Below, in pieces: positions 7,867 through 16,187 of a stretch of 33,436 bases of DNA. The notes beneath the pieces were generated by a model. That model was given only the letters and a program-made list of their open reading frames with translations, was not told the origin of the DNA and searched no databases. The position numbers and the translations under genes are program-made. Position 1 is the first letter of the stretch. Each line of letters starts with the position of its first letter. Source of the stretch: Thermosediminibacter litoriperuensis (lineage in GTDB: Bacteria > Bacillota > Thermosediminibacteria > Thermosediminibacterales > Thermosediminibacteraceae); assembly GCF_008124715.1 (NCBI RefSeq), contig NZ_VNHO01000024.1:1-33436 (forward strand), read 5' to 3'.

Positions 7867-8700
7867 ATGAACGCTGTGGAAGAAAAGCCGAACAGGATCA
7901 TAAAAAGAGAAGAGATAAGTGAGGGCGCGAGTAAATCGCTGCAGAGGAGGGCTTTCTTGTTCCAAATTCTCTCCTTTCTTTCCCCCTTATTATTACTTTT
8001 ATTATGGGAGATCCTCGCCAGATTGAATGCTATAGACGTCCGCCTTTTTTCCAGTCCTTCGCGGATCTTCGCTGCGCTGGTGCCGCTTGTTTCTTCAGGA
8101 GAACTGCTGTATCACACCCTGGTCAGCGCTTGGAGAATACTTCTGGGATTTATCGTGGGTGCTGTCCCCGGGGTGCTCCTGGGCCTTTCTATGGGGCTTT
8201 TCCCGCCGGTGAAGGCGTTACTGCAGCCCCTGGTAGCAGTTACCTTTCCCATACCCAAACTGGCCGTTATGCCACTGATCCTCATAATTTTCGGTTTGGG
8301 CGAATCCTCCAAAGTATTTACAATAGCAATCGGCGTTTTTTACCTGGTGTTGATTAACACCATGGCGGGGGTCCTGAACATCGACACCATATATATGGAT
8401 GTGGCCAGGAGCTTCGGTGCGAGCCGGGTTCAGTTTTATACGACGGTGGCGCTTCCCGGCGCCCTTCCAATGATTTTCGCGGGGTTAAAGCTGGGAATGG
8501 GCACCGCGCTCCTTCTGATAGTGGCAGCAGAGCTTTCCGCCGCCCGGGCGGGTGTGGGCTGGATGATCTGGCGGGCGTACGACATGTTTGACATAGAAAA
8601 GATGTTCTGTGCGCTGATTGTCCTGGCCTTTCTAGGGTACATTTTTTCTTATGTCCTGGACTTTGTTGAGAAAGTGGTAATTCCGTGGAAGAACCGCTGA
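7867..8700 (+). CDS. NitT/TauT-family ABC importer, permease
   Basis: 277 residues with about six hydrophobic membrane segments beginning near residue 35 (FLSPLLLLLLWEILARL). The cytoplasmic coupling loop of binding-protein-dependent permeases is visible as DVARSFGASRVQFYTTVALPGALP around residue 178-200, the EAA-type motif of the SsuC/TauC group. It starts at ATG 7867 after GAAAGGGGGG. It should form the homodimeric channel served by the lipoprotein at 6712 and the ATPase at 8716. The ATPase gene follows within about 15 bases. Confidence 0.92.
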   Translation: MNAVEEKPNRIIKREEISEGASKSLQRRAFLFQILSFLSPLLLLLLWEILARLNAIDVRLFSSPSRIFAALVPLVSSGELLYHTLVSAWRILLGFIVGAVPGVLLGLSMGLFPPVKALLQPLVAVTFPIPKLAVMPLILIIFGLGESSKVFTIAIGVFYLVLINTMAGVLNIDTIYMDVARSFGASRVQFYTTVALPGALPMIFAGLKLGMGTALLLIVAAELSAARAGVGWMIWRAYDMFDIEKMFCALIVLAFLGYIFSYVLDFVEKVVIPWKNR

Positions 8701-8715
8701 AAGGTGGGGGTGATC

Positions 8716-9510
8716 TTGAACACTACGGAGGTTATTCGAGCGGAAAACCTGACAAAAATTTTCAAGACCCGCGAATCCGAGATCGTCGCTCTGAAAAACA
8801 TAAATCTGTCGGTTAAGGACGGGGAATTTCTCTGTATAGTCGGGCCGAGTGGATGCGGCAAGACCACCCTTCTCAGGATATTTGCCGGGCTGGAGAAACA
8901 GACCCTCGGGAAAGTGTACCTAAGGGTAAAAAATACCGAAAAGCCTCTCACCGCGATGGTATTTCAGGGAGACTCCGTTTTTCCCTGGATGAAGGTGACG
9001 GAAAACGTGGAGTACGGCCTGCGGATGAGGGGGGTTCCAACCCGCGAGAGGAGGGAAATCGCACTGAAGTATTTGAAGTTGATGGGGCTTGAGAAATTTG
9101 CCGGTTATTATCCCCACCAGCTTTCCGGCGGAATGAAACAGAGGATAAACGTCGCAAGGGCTTTCGCCAGCGACCCTGAAATCCTCCTTATGGATGAGCC
9201 CTTCGGTGCTCTCGATGAACAGAACAGGTTAATCCTGCAACAGGAACTTTTGCGGATATGGGAAGGCAGCGGCAAAACCACCGTTTTCATAACCCACAGC
9301 ATCGACGAAGCTCTGCTTCTTGGGGACCGGATAATAGTAATGACAGCTCAGCCGGGCAGAATAAAAGCCATACTCGAAGTCGGGATGGCAAGGCCGCGGG
9401 ATATGCTTTCGATAAAGTCCTCTCCGCCGTTTGTGCAGCTATACAGAGAAATCTGGGAGCTGCTCCGGGAAGAAGTGCTCAAAGCCAGGGATATAAAGTT
9501 AAAAAAATAA
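8716..9510 (+). CDS. NitT/TauT-family ABC importer, ATPase
   Basis: 264 residues from the preferred TTG 8716, which has AAGGTGGGGG at a good distance; in-frame GTGs at 8704 and 8710 are alternatives. It has Walker A GPSGCGKT (residues 43-50), Q-loop AMVFQGD, signature LSGGMKQR, Walker B ILLMDEPFGALD and the H-loop FITHSIDEA. This is the SsuB/TauB subfamily of nucleotide-binding subunits and completes the importer. The C-terminal tail ends in a lysine-rich stretch. ytaF follows after 18 bases and may be cotranscribed, although its function is unrelated. Confidence 0.94.
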   Translation: MNTTEVIRAENLTKIFKTRESEIVALKNINLSVKDGEFLCIVGPSGCGKTTLLRIFAGLEKQTLGKVYLRVKNTEKPLTAMVFQGDSVFPWMKVTENVEYGLRMRGVPTRERREIALKYLKLMGLEKFAGYYPHQLSGGMKQRINVARAFASDPEILLMDEPFGALDEQNRLILQQELLRIWEGSGKTTVFITHSIDEALLLGDRIIVMTAQPGRIKAILEVGMARPRDMLSIKSSPPFVQLYREIWELLREEVLKARDIKLKK

Positions 9511-9528
9511 TAACCGGGGGAAAGGTTT

Positions 9529-10179
9529 ATGCCGGAATTTTTATCGAGTTTTCTGCTTGCCGTTGCGGTAAGCGTAGACAGCTTTTCCGCAGGAATCGTC
9601 TACGGAATGAGAAAGATAAAGATACCCGTGCTTTCCCAGCTTATAATAGCGTTTTCGACTTCGGTGGCCCTTTCGCTGGCAATGACAGGGGGTAGCCTGC
9701 TGGAGAAATTCATGAACCCGCGCCTTGCCGAATACACTGGCAGTTTCATTTTGTTTTTGTTAGGGCTATCTTCTTTGATAGAAGCTCTGTGCCGCAGGGA
9801 TTTAGTGGAAGATCAGCAAAACTCGAGTCCCAGGATGATAGCTACCTTAAAGATAAAACCGTTGGGGCTTGTTATAAAAATCCTGAAGGAACCTGCTGTG
9901 GCGGACCTGAATATATCTGGCACCATAGAAACCAGGGAAGCTTTCCTGCTGGGCACAGCCCTGGCTTTGGATGCCTTCGGTGCAGGTCTGGGGGCTGGAG
10001 CTGTAGGATTTAAACTGCTTCCGACCATCATACTTGTAACATTTATAGGGTTCATTTTCATGATGATAGGGCTGCATGTGGGGTTTAACAGGCTCCAGGG
10101 GGAAAAAAGCGATTTTTCTCTTATTCCCGGTGTGTTATTTATGTTTCTGGCCGTAGCCAGGGTTTTATGGAAAATCTAA
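9529..10179 (+). CDS. ytaF: YtaF-like sporulation membrane protein (MntP/DUF204 fold)
   Basis: 216 residues, strongly hydrophobic, with about six membrane segments in two related halves. Each half opens with the family pattern of small residues and Asp: LAVAVSVDSFSAGIVYG near residue 9 and GTALALDAFGAGLGAGAVG near residue 145. This is the layout of MntP/YtaF proteins; MntP exports manganese, while YtaF is known from Bacillus as a sporulation-associated membrane protein of unclear activity. The soluble middle loop (about residues 84-125) is longer than in MntP and favours YtaF. The start is ATG 9529 with GGGGGAAAGG upstream. It would suggest a spore-forming ancestry. Confidence 0.82.
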   Translation: MPEFLSSFLLAVAVSVDSFSAGIVYGMRKIKIPVLSQLIIAFSTSVALSLAMTGGSLLEKFMNPRLAEYTGSFILFLLGLSSLIEALCRRDLVEDQQNSSPRMIATLKIKPLGLVIKILKEPAVADLNISGTIETREAFLLGTALALDAFGAGLGAGAVGFKLLPTIILVTFIGFIFMMIGLHVGFNRLQGEKSDFSLIPGVLFMFLAVARVLWKI

Positions 10180-10256
10180 TTTATATTTTTAGGACAAAAA
10201 TGGACATGCGTTTTTTTCACCGGTTTGAGTAAAAAATTTATATATTCGATAATATC

Positions 10257-10265
10257 TGATATAAT
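10257..10265 (+). promoter_or_regulatory. Extended -10 promoter of the two-component operon
   Basis: TGATATAAT is an extended -10 hexamer (TGnTATAAT) with a weak -35 TTTATA 17 bp upstream at 10237, in an AT-rich gap. The surrounding CTGATATAATTATAA occurs again before hpf at 23152-23166. TTGAGT at 10225 with TAATAT at 10250 is a second, poorer pair. Confidence 0.5.
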
Positions 10266-10310
10266 TATAAATGTTATATAATATTCTCCTGATCAGGGGG
10301 ATCTAGCAAG

Positions 10311-11603
10311 TTGACCGTCAGAAAATACTTCAAGGAAATGCTCATTACCGCCGCGCTGACGGCGATCATAGGGGAAGTATACTTTTACCCTTTCGGTACA
10401 GCTTTCAGGTTTACGGCCGGCGTAATCGCCATTTCCTTTTTGATGCTTTACTTTAAGGAAATACCGGAAATAATCCTGGTGCCCTTCTCCGGCGCAGTGG
10501 TCTTCTTGTTCCGCGTATTTCTGTCGGCCGCTCTAAGGCAGGTCGATTTTGCCGGCGCCGTAGACCTTCACTATCCGGCCTTTTTTTTCTACCTAACGTA
10601 CGGCGCATTTTTAAGGCTGGGCAGGGTAAAGGAGCAGCTCACGGCTCCGATAAATTTCGTGTCGGTCATGACTTTGTCGGATATAGCTGCAAACTTTGTG
10701 GAGCTTTTTATAAGGCGGGAAATGGATTTTAACTACTTTCAGGATATATTCACTTTGGTCGTGGGTGTAGGGTTGCTTCGCAGCATCATCACCTTTTCCC
10801 TTTACTGGCTTATGGAAAGGTACAAGCTCATCATCGTGAAGGAAGAGCACGAGAAGCGTTATGCCGAACTTTTAGAGCTTTTATCAGAGCTTAAAGCCGA
10901 GCTGATCTTTCTGAGAAAATCTAACCGGGACCTGGAAGACGCCATGAAGGAGGGTTATGAGATTTACCGCCGGTTGGCCAGTCCTCTGGACGATCAGGAA
11001 TTAATCCGCCTGAGGAAAAGAGCGCTGAATCTTGCCAGGGAGATTCACGAGATAAAAAAAGACTACATCAGGATAAGCGCCGGGTTTTCCCAGCTTCTGC
11101 CCGAAGAGGATAAAGAGGGTATGAGGATGAGCGCTATATTGTCGCTCTTGAAGGCAAATACGAAAAGGTGGATGATCGGCCAGGGCAAGAAGGTGGATTT
11201 TACGGCTTATGTGGACAGGGATTTCATTGTCACCAACTACTTCACCTTTTTTTCTATACTCAGCAACCTTATTTACAATGCCCTTGATGCGATTAAGAAA
11301 GAAGGAGGCAGGATAGAGGTTAGGGTTTATACATGCGGCGACAGGATAAAAATGTCAGTGTTGGATGACGGGTGCGGTATAGATCCCAGGGACCTGCCCT
11401 ACATTTTCGAGCCCGGGTTTTCGACAAAGATTTTGGAGGATGGGTCGGTCTCTACGGGCCTCGGCCTGACCCATGTGAAGAACCTGGTGGAAGATATGGG
11501 CGGCAGGATTCTGGTCACATCCAGCCCCGGCAGGGGTAGCAGGTTTGACGTCGAGATTCCGGTCGACGAAAAGTTCATCAAGCTGGAGAACCGGGAGGGA
11601 TAA
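10311..11603 (+). CDS. Sensor histidine kinase, YcbA/GlnK-like
   Basis: 430 residues. The first roughly 175 residues are membrane-embedded with about five or six hydrophobic segments and little extracytoplasmic sequence. A coiled-coil linker follows (about 180-235). His246 in AREIHEIKKDY is the likely phosphorylation site, of the type found in kinases paired with YcbB-type regulators. The ATPase part has the N box with Asn323 (NLIYNALDA), G1 DDGCGI at 352-357 and G2 TGLGL near 384. The start is TTG 10311 behind CAGGGGGA. The response regulator starts 3 bases after its stop. In Bacillus the GlnK/GlnL pair senses glutamine; here the signal is unknown, and the convergent TRAP operon is an attractive but unproven target. 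Confidence 0.85.
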   Translation: MTVRKYFKEMLITAALTAIIGEVYFYPFGTAFRFTAGVIAISFLMLYFKEIPEIILVPFSGAVVFLFRVFLSAALRQVDFAGAVDLHYPAFFFYLTYGAFLRLGRVKEQLTAPINFVSVMTLSDIAANFVELFIRREMDFNYFQDIFTLVVGVGLLRSIITFSLYWLMERYKLIIVKEEHEKRYAELLELLSELKAELIFLRKSNRDLEDAMKEGYEIYRRLASPLDDQELIRLRKRALNLAREIHEIKKDYIRISAGFSQLLPEEDKEGMRMSAILSLLKANTKRWMIGQGKKVDFTAYVDRDFIVTNYFTFFSILSNLIYNALDAIKKEGGRIEVRVYTCGDRIKMSVLDDGCGIDPRDLPYIFEPGFSTKILEDGSVSTGLGLTHVKNLVEDMGGRILVTSSPGRGSRFDVEIPVDEKFIKLENREG

Positions 11604-11605
11604 AC

Positions 11606-12472
11606 TTGGAATTCAGAATAATGATCGTGGATGACGACAAAGCGATAAGGAGGATACTGGCGGGGATAATAGAGAATCACAGCCTCGGGGAGATAGTAGG
11701 GGAGGCGTGCGACGGCGAGGAGGCCGAGAAGAAGATAATTACCCTTAACCCGGATATAGTGCTGATGGACCTGCTCCTTCCGGCAAAGGACGGGATAGAG
11801 GTTATCAAGGAAGTCAGAAATAGGGGTGCCGGCACCCATTTCATAATGATATCCCAGGTGGAAGATCAAGACATGATAACCAGAGCCTATGAGTCGGGGA
11901 TAGAGTTTTTCATCCACAAGCCGATCAACGTTACCGAGACTATAAATGTGATTTCCAAAGTGGAAGAGATAATTAAACTGAAAGCCACGTTTCAAAGAAT
12001 AAAGGAAACCGTAGCGGGAGCGGGTGTTTCTGATACCGGCCAGGTGAAAAAGCAGGAAATGACAAAGGTGGATTTTTTGCTGGCGGATTTGGGTATTCTG
12101 GGAGAGGCAGGCAGCGAAGATATCAAGGTACTGATAGAAAATTACGAGCGGGTAAAAAAGAACACCGGCAATCTCCAGGAAATATACCACTTCCTGCAGG
12201 AGTATTACGAGACGACCGACAGGAAAAAATCTTCGGACCTGAAAGCCATCGAGATGAGGATCAGAAGGGCCATCAGCAAGGCCATGGGCAACATCGCATC
12301 TATGGGTATGGAGGATTACGACAGCGAACAGTTTCTGAGGTACGCCTCCATTCTCTTTGAATTCAAAGAGGTAAAAAAACAGATGGACTTTCTTAGAGGT
12401 AAAGCCTCCGAGGGCGGAAAAATCAATGTAAAAAAATTTTTAGAGGGCATAGCTTTTTTGTGCAGGACTTAA
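11606..12472 (+). CDS. Response regulator with YcbB-type output domain, GlnL-like
   Basis: 288 residues. The receiver domain (about 1-120) has the acidic pocket D9-D10-D11, phospho-acceptor Asp55 in DIVLMDLLLP, Ser83 and Lys105 in FIHKPIN, so it should be functional. The C-terminal 150 residues are alpha-helical and not a winged-helix or LuxR type; SSDLKAIEMRIRRAISKAM and the ending GGKINVKKFLEGIAFL fit the YcbB/GlnL DNA-binding domain. The start is TTG 11606, 5 bases after GGGAGGGA. It is tightly coupled to the kinase gene and ends on a terminator shared with the opposing TRAP operon. Confidence 0.84.
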   Translation: MEFRIMIVDDDKAIRRILAGIIENHSLGEIVGEACDGEEAEKKIITLNPDIVLMDLLLPAKDGIEVIKEVRNRGAGTHFIMISQVEDQDMITRAYESGIEFFIHKPINVTETINVISKVEEIIKLKATFQRIKETVAGAGVSDTGQVKKQEMTKVDFLLADLGILGEAGSEDIKVLIENYERVKKNTGNLQEIYHFLQEYYETTDRKKSSDLKAIEMRIRRAISKAMGNIASMGMEDYDSEQFLRYASILFEFKEVKKQMDFLRGKASEGGKINVKKFLEGIAFLCRT

Positions 12473-12511
12473 ATCAAACACCCCCGCAGATGGATTCCGG
12501 GGGTGTTTGAT
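12473..12511. terminator. Bidirectional terminator between response regulator and TRAP operon
   Basis: A perfect 14-bp stem, 12473-12486 with 12498-12511 (ATCAAACACCCCCG and its complement), surrounds an 11-base loop. T residues follow on both strands, so it can end transcription from either side. It begins right after the response regulator stop codon and ends two bases before the TRAP permease stop. Confidence 0.9.
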
Positions 12512-12512
12512 T

Positions 12513-14465
12513 TTACGCCGCCAGGGCTTTGTTTTTCAGCTTTCCCCTCTGGATCAGGTACCCTAGCCCAAGCAGTGCCGCACCTACCAGGTCGGTCCTG
12601 AGCCCGGGGGTTACCAAAAGTATACCCCCCGAGAAGAATATGAGCCGTTCGATGACCGACTGATTTGTTATCAGATACCCGGATACTGCTGAGCTTACAG
12701 CGATAATGCCTATCAGAGATGTGGCTATTATCAGGAATATCTGTTCGAAGCCGTGGACGTTGATCAAAAGCAGTGACGGGTTATATACAAAGATATACGG
12801 TACCAAAAACGCCGCTATTGCCAGTTTGGCAGCGTTAAAGCCCGTCTTTAACGGGTTTGCTTTGGCTATTCCAGCGCCTGCGAAAGCAGCCAGAGCTACG
12901 GGCGGAGTAACGTCGGCGATTATGCCGAAGTAAAAGGCGAACATATGGGCAGCAAGTGTAGGGACGTTAATCATCAAAAGAGCGGGTGCCGCTATTGTGG
13001 AAGTTATAACGTAATTGGCCGTGGTCGGTACGCCCATGCCGAGTATGAGAGAAGTCAGCATTGTAAAGAATAGCGTTAAGAAAAGGTTTCCTCCGGCCAA
13101 GCTAATCAGGGAAGTGCCCATTTTCAGGCCGAGACCGGTCAGAGTTACTACACCTATTATTATGCCCGCACAGGCGGTGGCGGCTATTACGCCCAGGGCA
13201 TTCCTGGCGCCCTGTTCCAGGCCGCTTACAATATCCGCCGCGCTGATTCTGGTGTTCTTTCTCAGCATGGCCGTAACGATGGAAAATACTATGGCGTAAA
13301 GGGCCGCCTTCATCGGGGTGTACCCCGTCACCAGCAGGTAAACTATAGCCACCAGGGGGAACATCAGGTGTCCGCGCTCCATAAGGATGTTCTTTATCTT
13401 AGGCAGCTCGTCTTTGTTTAACCCCCTAAGGCCGAGCCTCCGAGCTTCCAGATGGACGCCGGTCCAAACACCGAAGTAATATAAAAGAGCTGGAATTGCC
13501 GCAGAAATGATTATTTTATTATACGGTATCTGGGTGAACTCCGCCATGAGAAAGGCGGCGGCACCCATGATGGGCGGCATCAGCTGCCCTCCGGTGGATG
13601 CGGTGGCTTCAACAGCTCCGGCGAACTCCGGTTTATAACCCAGGCTCTTCATCATCGGAATTGTGAAACTGCCGGTGCCCACCACGTTGGCTACAGAGCT
13701 CCCTGAGACGGTGCCCATGAGGCCACTGGAAAGTACTGCCACCTTTGCGGGGCCTCCCGATGCCCATCCGGCAATAGCGTTGGCCAGGTCTATGAAGAAC
13801 TGCCCCATACCGGTTTTTTCCAGATAAGATCCGAACAGAATGAAGAGGAAGATGAAAGTGGAGGATACTCCTATAGGTATTCCAAAGATGCCTTCGGTTG
13901 TGAAAAACAGGTGCTGCACCAGAGTGGGCAGATCGGCACCTCTGTGGGCCAGCTGCCCCGGAATATACGGTCCCGCCAGTGCATATAGTAAGAATATAAC
14001 GGCTATGGTTATTATGGGCAGCCCCACCACTCTTCTGGCAGCTTCCAGGACCAGTAAAACACCTGCAAGGCCGACCAGATAGTCCATCGTCGTTACCGTA
14101 CCTGCTCTCAGCACCAGGCTCTGATAGTTAATTACGATATAAAGGGGTACTGCTGCTCCGATTACGGCGGTTAGGAAGTCTATAGGGTGGATGCTGTCCC
14201 TGGGCCAGCTCTTTTTTGCAGGATAAAGCAGGAAAATCAGGCAGAAACCAAAAGCCAGGTGAATGGAGCGCTGTATCATGGCGTCCAGGACGCCGAAGAC
14301 AGCGGTGTAAAGCTGAAACAACGAAAAAGTTATGGCTATTGCGGCGATAAGCTTGGCGGCAAAACCCTTAAGTTTTCTGTAATCCGATTCCTTATCAAAT
14401 TTTCTTAGGATTTCCTCGGCGTTTATATCCGCATCAGCAGCAGCGTTTAAAGGTTTCTCCGGCAT
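12513..14465 (-). CDS. TRAP transporter permease, fused DctQ-DctM type (TAXI system)
   Basis: 650 residues with many membrane segments. The first roughly 180 residues hold the small four-helix part (DctQ-like); the rest is the large permease (DctM-like) with motifs such as GTVSGSSVANVVGTGSFTIP, ATASTGGQLMPPIMGAAAF and LGMGVPTTANYVITSTIAAP, typical of the fused 4TM/12TM proteins that work with TAXI binding proteins. TRAP systems import organic acids with a sodium or proton gradient; the substrate is not predictable here. It is the last gene of an operon with the binding protein and a DUF1850 protein, the usual trio. Confidence 0.93.
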   Translation of the reverse strand: MPEKPLNAAADADINAEEILRKFDKESDYRKLKGFAAKLIAAIAITFSLFQLYTAVFGVLDAMIQRSIHLAFGFCLIFLLYPAKKSWPRDSIHPIDFLTAVIGAAVPLYIVINYQSLVLRAGTVTTMDYLVGLAGVLLVLEAARRVVGLPIITIAVIFLLYALAGPYIPGQLAHRGADLPTLVQHLFFTTEGIFGIPIGVSSTFIFLFILFGSYLEKTGMGQFFIDLANAIAGWASGGPAKVAVLSSGLMGTVSGSSVANVVGTGSFTIPMMKSLGYKPEFAGAVEATASTGGQLMPPIMGAAAFLMAEFTQIPYNKIIISAAIPALLYYFGVWTGVHLEARRLGLRGLNKDELPKIKNILMERGHLMFPLVAIVYLLVTGYTPMKAALYAIVFSIVTAMLRKNTRISAADIVSGLEQGARNALGVIAATACAGIIIGVVTLTGLGLKMGTSLISLAGGNLFLTLFFTMLTSLILGMGVPTTANYVITSTIAAPALLMINVPTLAAHMFAFYFGIIADVTPPVALAAFAGAGIAKANPLKTGFNAAKLAIAAFLVPYIFVYNPSLLLINVHGFEQIFLIIATSLIGIIAVSSAVSGYLITNQSVIERLIFFSGGILLVTPGLRTDLVGAALLGLGYLIQRGKLKNKALAA

Positions 14466-14467
14466 GT

Positions 14468-14968
14468 TTACACTCCTTTCTCTGAGGATTTCTTTTTTAA
14501 AGCCCAGCGATGTCCCGCAGAGATAATAAGCAGATCCTCTTTTTCCGCTATTTCCGTAAAATCTATTCGTCGACCGTCCACGATTACCGCATGACCCGGC
14601 AGAGGAGAGACCCAGAGGGATATTTTGTCTAAGGTCTTCGACTGTTTCACGACGAATTCACCGTTTTCGTTTTTAAAGCTTCCCTCGGGGGAAAAAGGCA
14701 GTCCGGTCCCCAGTGAATAAAACCGCACTTCTTTTATCGTCAAAGTGTTATCGCCGCTAATGCTGTACCGTTCATAAACGGGGGTTTTTTCTATGGAGTG
14801 CAGAAAAGTAAGGGTAAACTCGCCGGTTTTAACCGGGATGACCGTTCTGCTGTTTTTATACTCGTTGTATATGACGAGCACCTTTTCCTGTTCGAGGCGG
14901 AAGTGAGCAAAGAAAACCGCCATCAATATCGTTATTATAAGCAGGTACAGACCTTTCTCTGCTTTCAT
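14468..14968 (-). CDS. DUF1850 protein of the TRAP-TAXI operon
   Basis: 166 residues with one N-terminal membrane segment (LYLLIITILMAVFFAHF) and then a compact beta-rich extracytoplasmic part: GEFTLTFLHSIEKTPVYERY, VRFYSLGTGLPF and a C-terminal SAGHRWAL. The HSIEKTPVYE-type motif is the hallmark of DUF1850 proteins, which are regularly found between TAXI binding proteins and fused TRAP permeases. Their biochemical role is unknown; a membrane-anchored accessory part of the transporter is the simple reading. The stop is two bases from the permease start. Confidence 0.85.
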   Translation of the reverse strand: MKAEKGLYLLIITILMAVFFAHFRLEQEKVLVIYNEYKNSRTVIPVKTGEFTLTFLHSIEKTPVYERYSISGDNTLTIKEVRFYSLGTGLPFSPEGSFKNENGEFVVKQSKTLDKISLWVSPLPGHAVIVDGRRIDFTEIAEKEDLLIISAGHRWALKKKSSEKGV

Positions 14969-15015
14969 AAAATGAGCATTGGAATTGCTCCAATGCTCGA
15001 AAACCCCTCCTTCAG

Positions 15016-15993
15016 CTATTTGCCGATCTCTTTGAAGTATTTTTCGGCTCCGGGATGAAGCGGTATGGACATACCCTCTTTGCCGGTATCGGGCGTTATG
15101 AGCTCACCGTTTTTGTGAGCCGCTTTTAAGCGTTCCTGGTTTTCATACATGGTTTTGACCATCTGGTATGCCATATCTTCGTCGTATTTGGCACTTACTG
15201 CCAGCATGGCTTTAACCGATACCGCCACCACGTCTTCCGTCTGGCCGCTGTACGTGTTAGCGGGTATTACCGTCCTGGTATAGAACGGGTACTTGGAGAT
15301 AAGGGTTTCGACGGTCTTGTCGTCAAGGGGTATGAGCACTATCTTGTGCTGGGCGGCAATATCCTGAATCGCTGCCGTTGGGTATCCAGCCGTAACAAAA
15401 GCTGCGTCGATATTGCCGTCCTTCAGGTTGTTGGCGGCTTCGGAAAAGCTTAAGTATTGAACCTGAATGTCGTTATAGGTTATACCGGCAGCTTCGAGGA
15501 TCTGCCTGGCGTTGGTTTCGGTGCCGCTGCCCGCGGCGCCCACGGCCACCTTCTTGCCCTTAAGGTCGGCGATGGCTTTGATCCCCTTATCGGCTCTGGT
15601 AACGATCTGGATAGTCTCGGGATAGAGAGTTGCAAGCCCCCTTATGTCCTCGTACTTGTTGTCCTTGAACATCTCAGTGCCGTTATAAGTGTAATAAGCG
15701 ATGTCGTTCTGCACGAAAATTACTTCGGCTTTACCATCTTTTAAGAGGTTTACGTTTGCCACCGAAGCGCCGGTGCTCTGAGCGGTGGCGTTGGCGCCCT
15801 GGATGTTTTTATTCCAGATTTCGGCCAGAGCTCCGCCGAGAGGGTAGTAGGTACCTGAAGTTCCACCGGTTGCTATGTTGATGAATTTCTGCCCTCCGGA
15901 GCTCTGTCCTCCGGTGTTGCTGCCACCGCAGCCTGCTACAAAAACGGCCGCCAGCAACACTACGGTCAGCAATGCCAGTATCTTCCTACCCAT
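15016..15993 (-). CDS. TAXI-family TRAP transporter solute-binding lipoprotein
   Basis: 325 residues from the ATG at 15993-15991, which has AAGGAGG 7 bases upstream; an in-frame TTG two codons earlier is too close to the ribosome binding site. The lipoprotein signal ends VFVAGC (Cys22), followed by a Gly/Ser-rich linker. The mature part begins INIATGGTSGTYYPLGGALAE, the classic TAXI opening, and later has DLKGKKVAVGAAGSGTETNA, as in this family. It delivers solute to the TRAP permease encoded downstream. It is the first gene of the minus-strand operon. Confidence 0.95.
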   Translation of the reverse strand: MGRKILALLTVVLLAAVFVAGCGGSNTGGQSSGGQKFINIATGGTSGTYYPLGGALAEIWNKNIQGANATAQSTGASVANVNLLKDGKAEVIFVQNDIAYYTYNGTEMFKDNKYEDIRGLATLYPETIQIVTRADKGIKAIADLKGKKVAVGAAGSGTETNARQILEAAGITYNDIQVQYLSFSEAANNLKDGNIDAAFVTAGYPTAAIQDIAAQHKIVLIPLDDKTVETLISKYPFYTRTVIPANTYSGQTEDVVAVSVKAMLAVSAKYDEDMAYQMVKTMYENQERLKAAHKNGELITPDTGKEGMSIPLHPGAEKYFKEIGK

Positions 15994-16061
15994 CTTCAAA
16001 CCTCCTTCACATTTTGTCGGTTAATTTGGTTTATTTTAATTTTATTAGACAAGTAACGCTA

Positions 16062-16090
16062 ATTATACAATTTACTACAAAATCCTTCAG
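16062..16090 (-). promoter_or_regulatory. Candidate promoter of the TRAP operon
   Basis: On the minus strand, TATAAT (complement of 16062-16067) lies 17 bp after CTGAAG (complement of 16085-16090), a weak -35. It is about 70 bp upstream of the binding-protein gene. The perfect -10 and the spacing support it; the poor -35 suggests an activator may be needed. Confidence 0.5.
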
Positions 16091-16156
16091 AAAGCGCATA
16101 TATGTATACAGTATTTTTGGGATGTGGTTACAGCCCTTATAAATAAAAAATAATAA

Positions 16157-16187
16157 GCAAAAGGGAGGTCACGCTGACCTCCCTTGC
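16157..16187 (-). terminator. Rho-independent terminator after the fru operon
   Basis: AGGGAGGTCA (16162-16171) pairs with TGACCTCCCT (16175-16184) around CGC, with A-rich flanks. Read on the minus strand, the hairpin is followed by a T-rich tail, right after the PTS IIBC stop. Confidence 0.88.
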
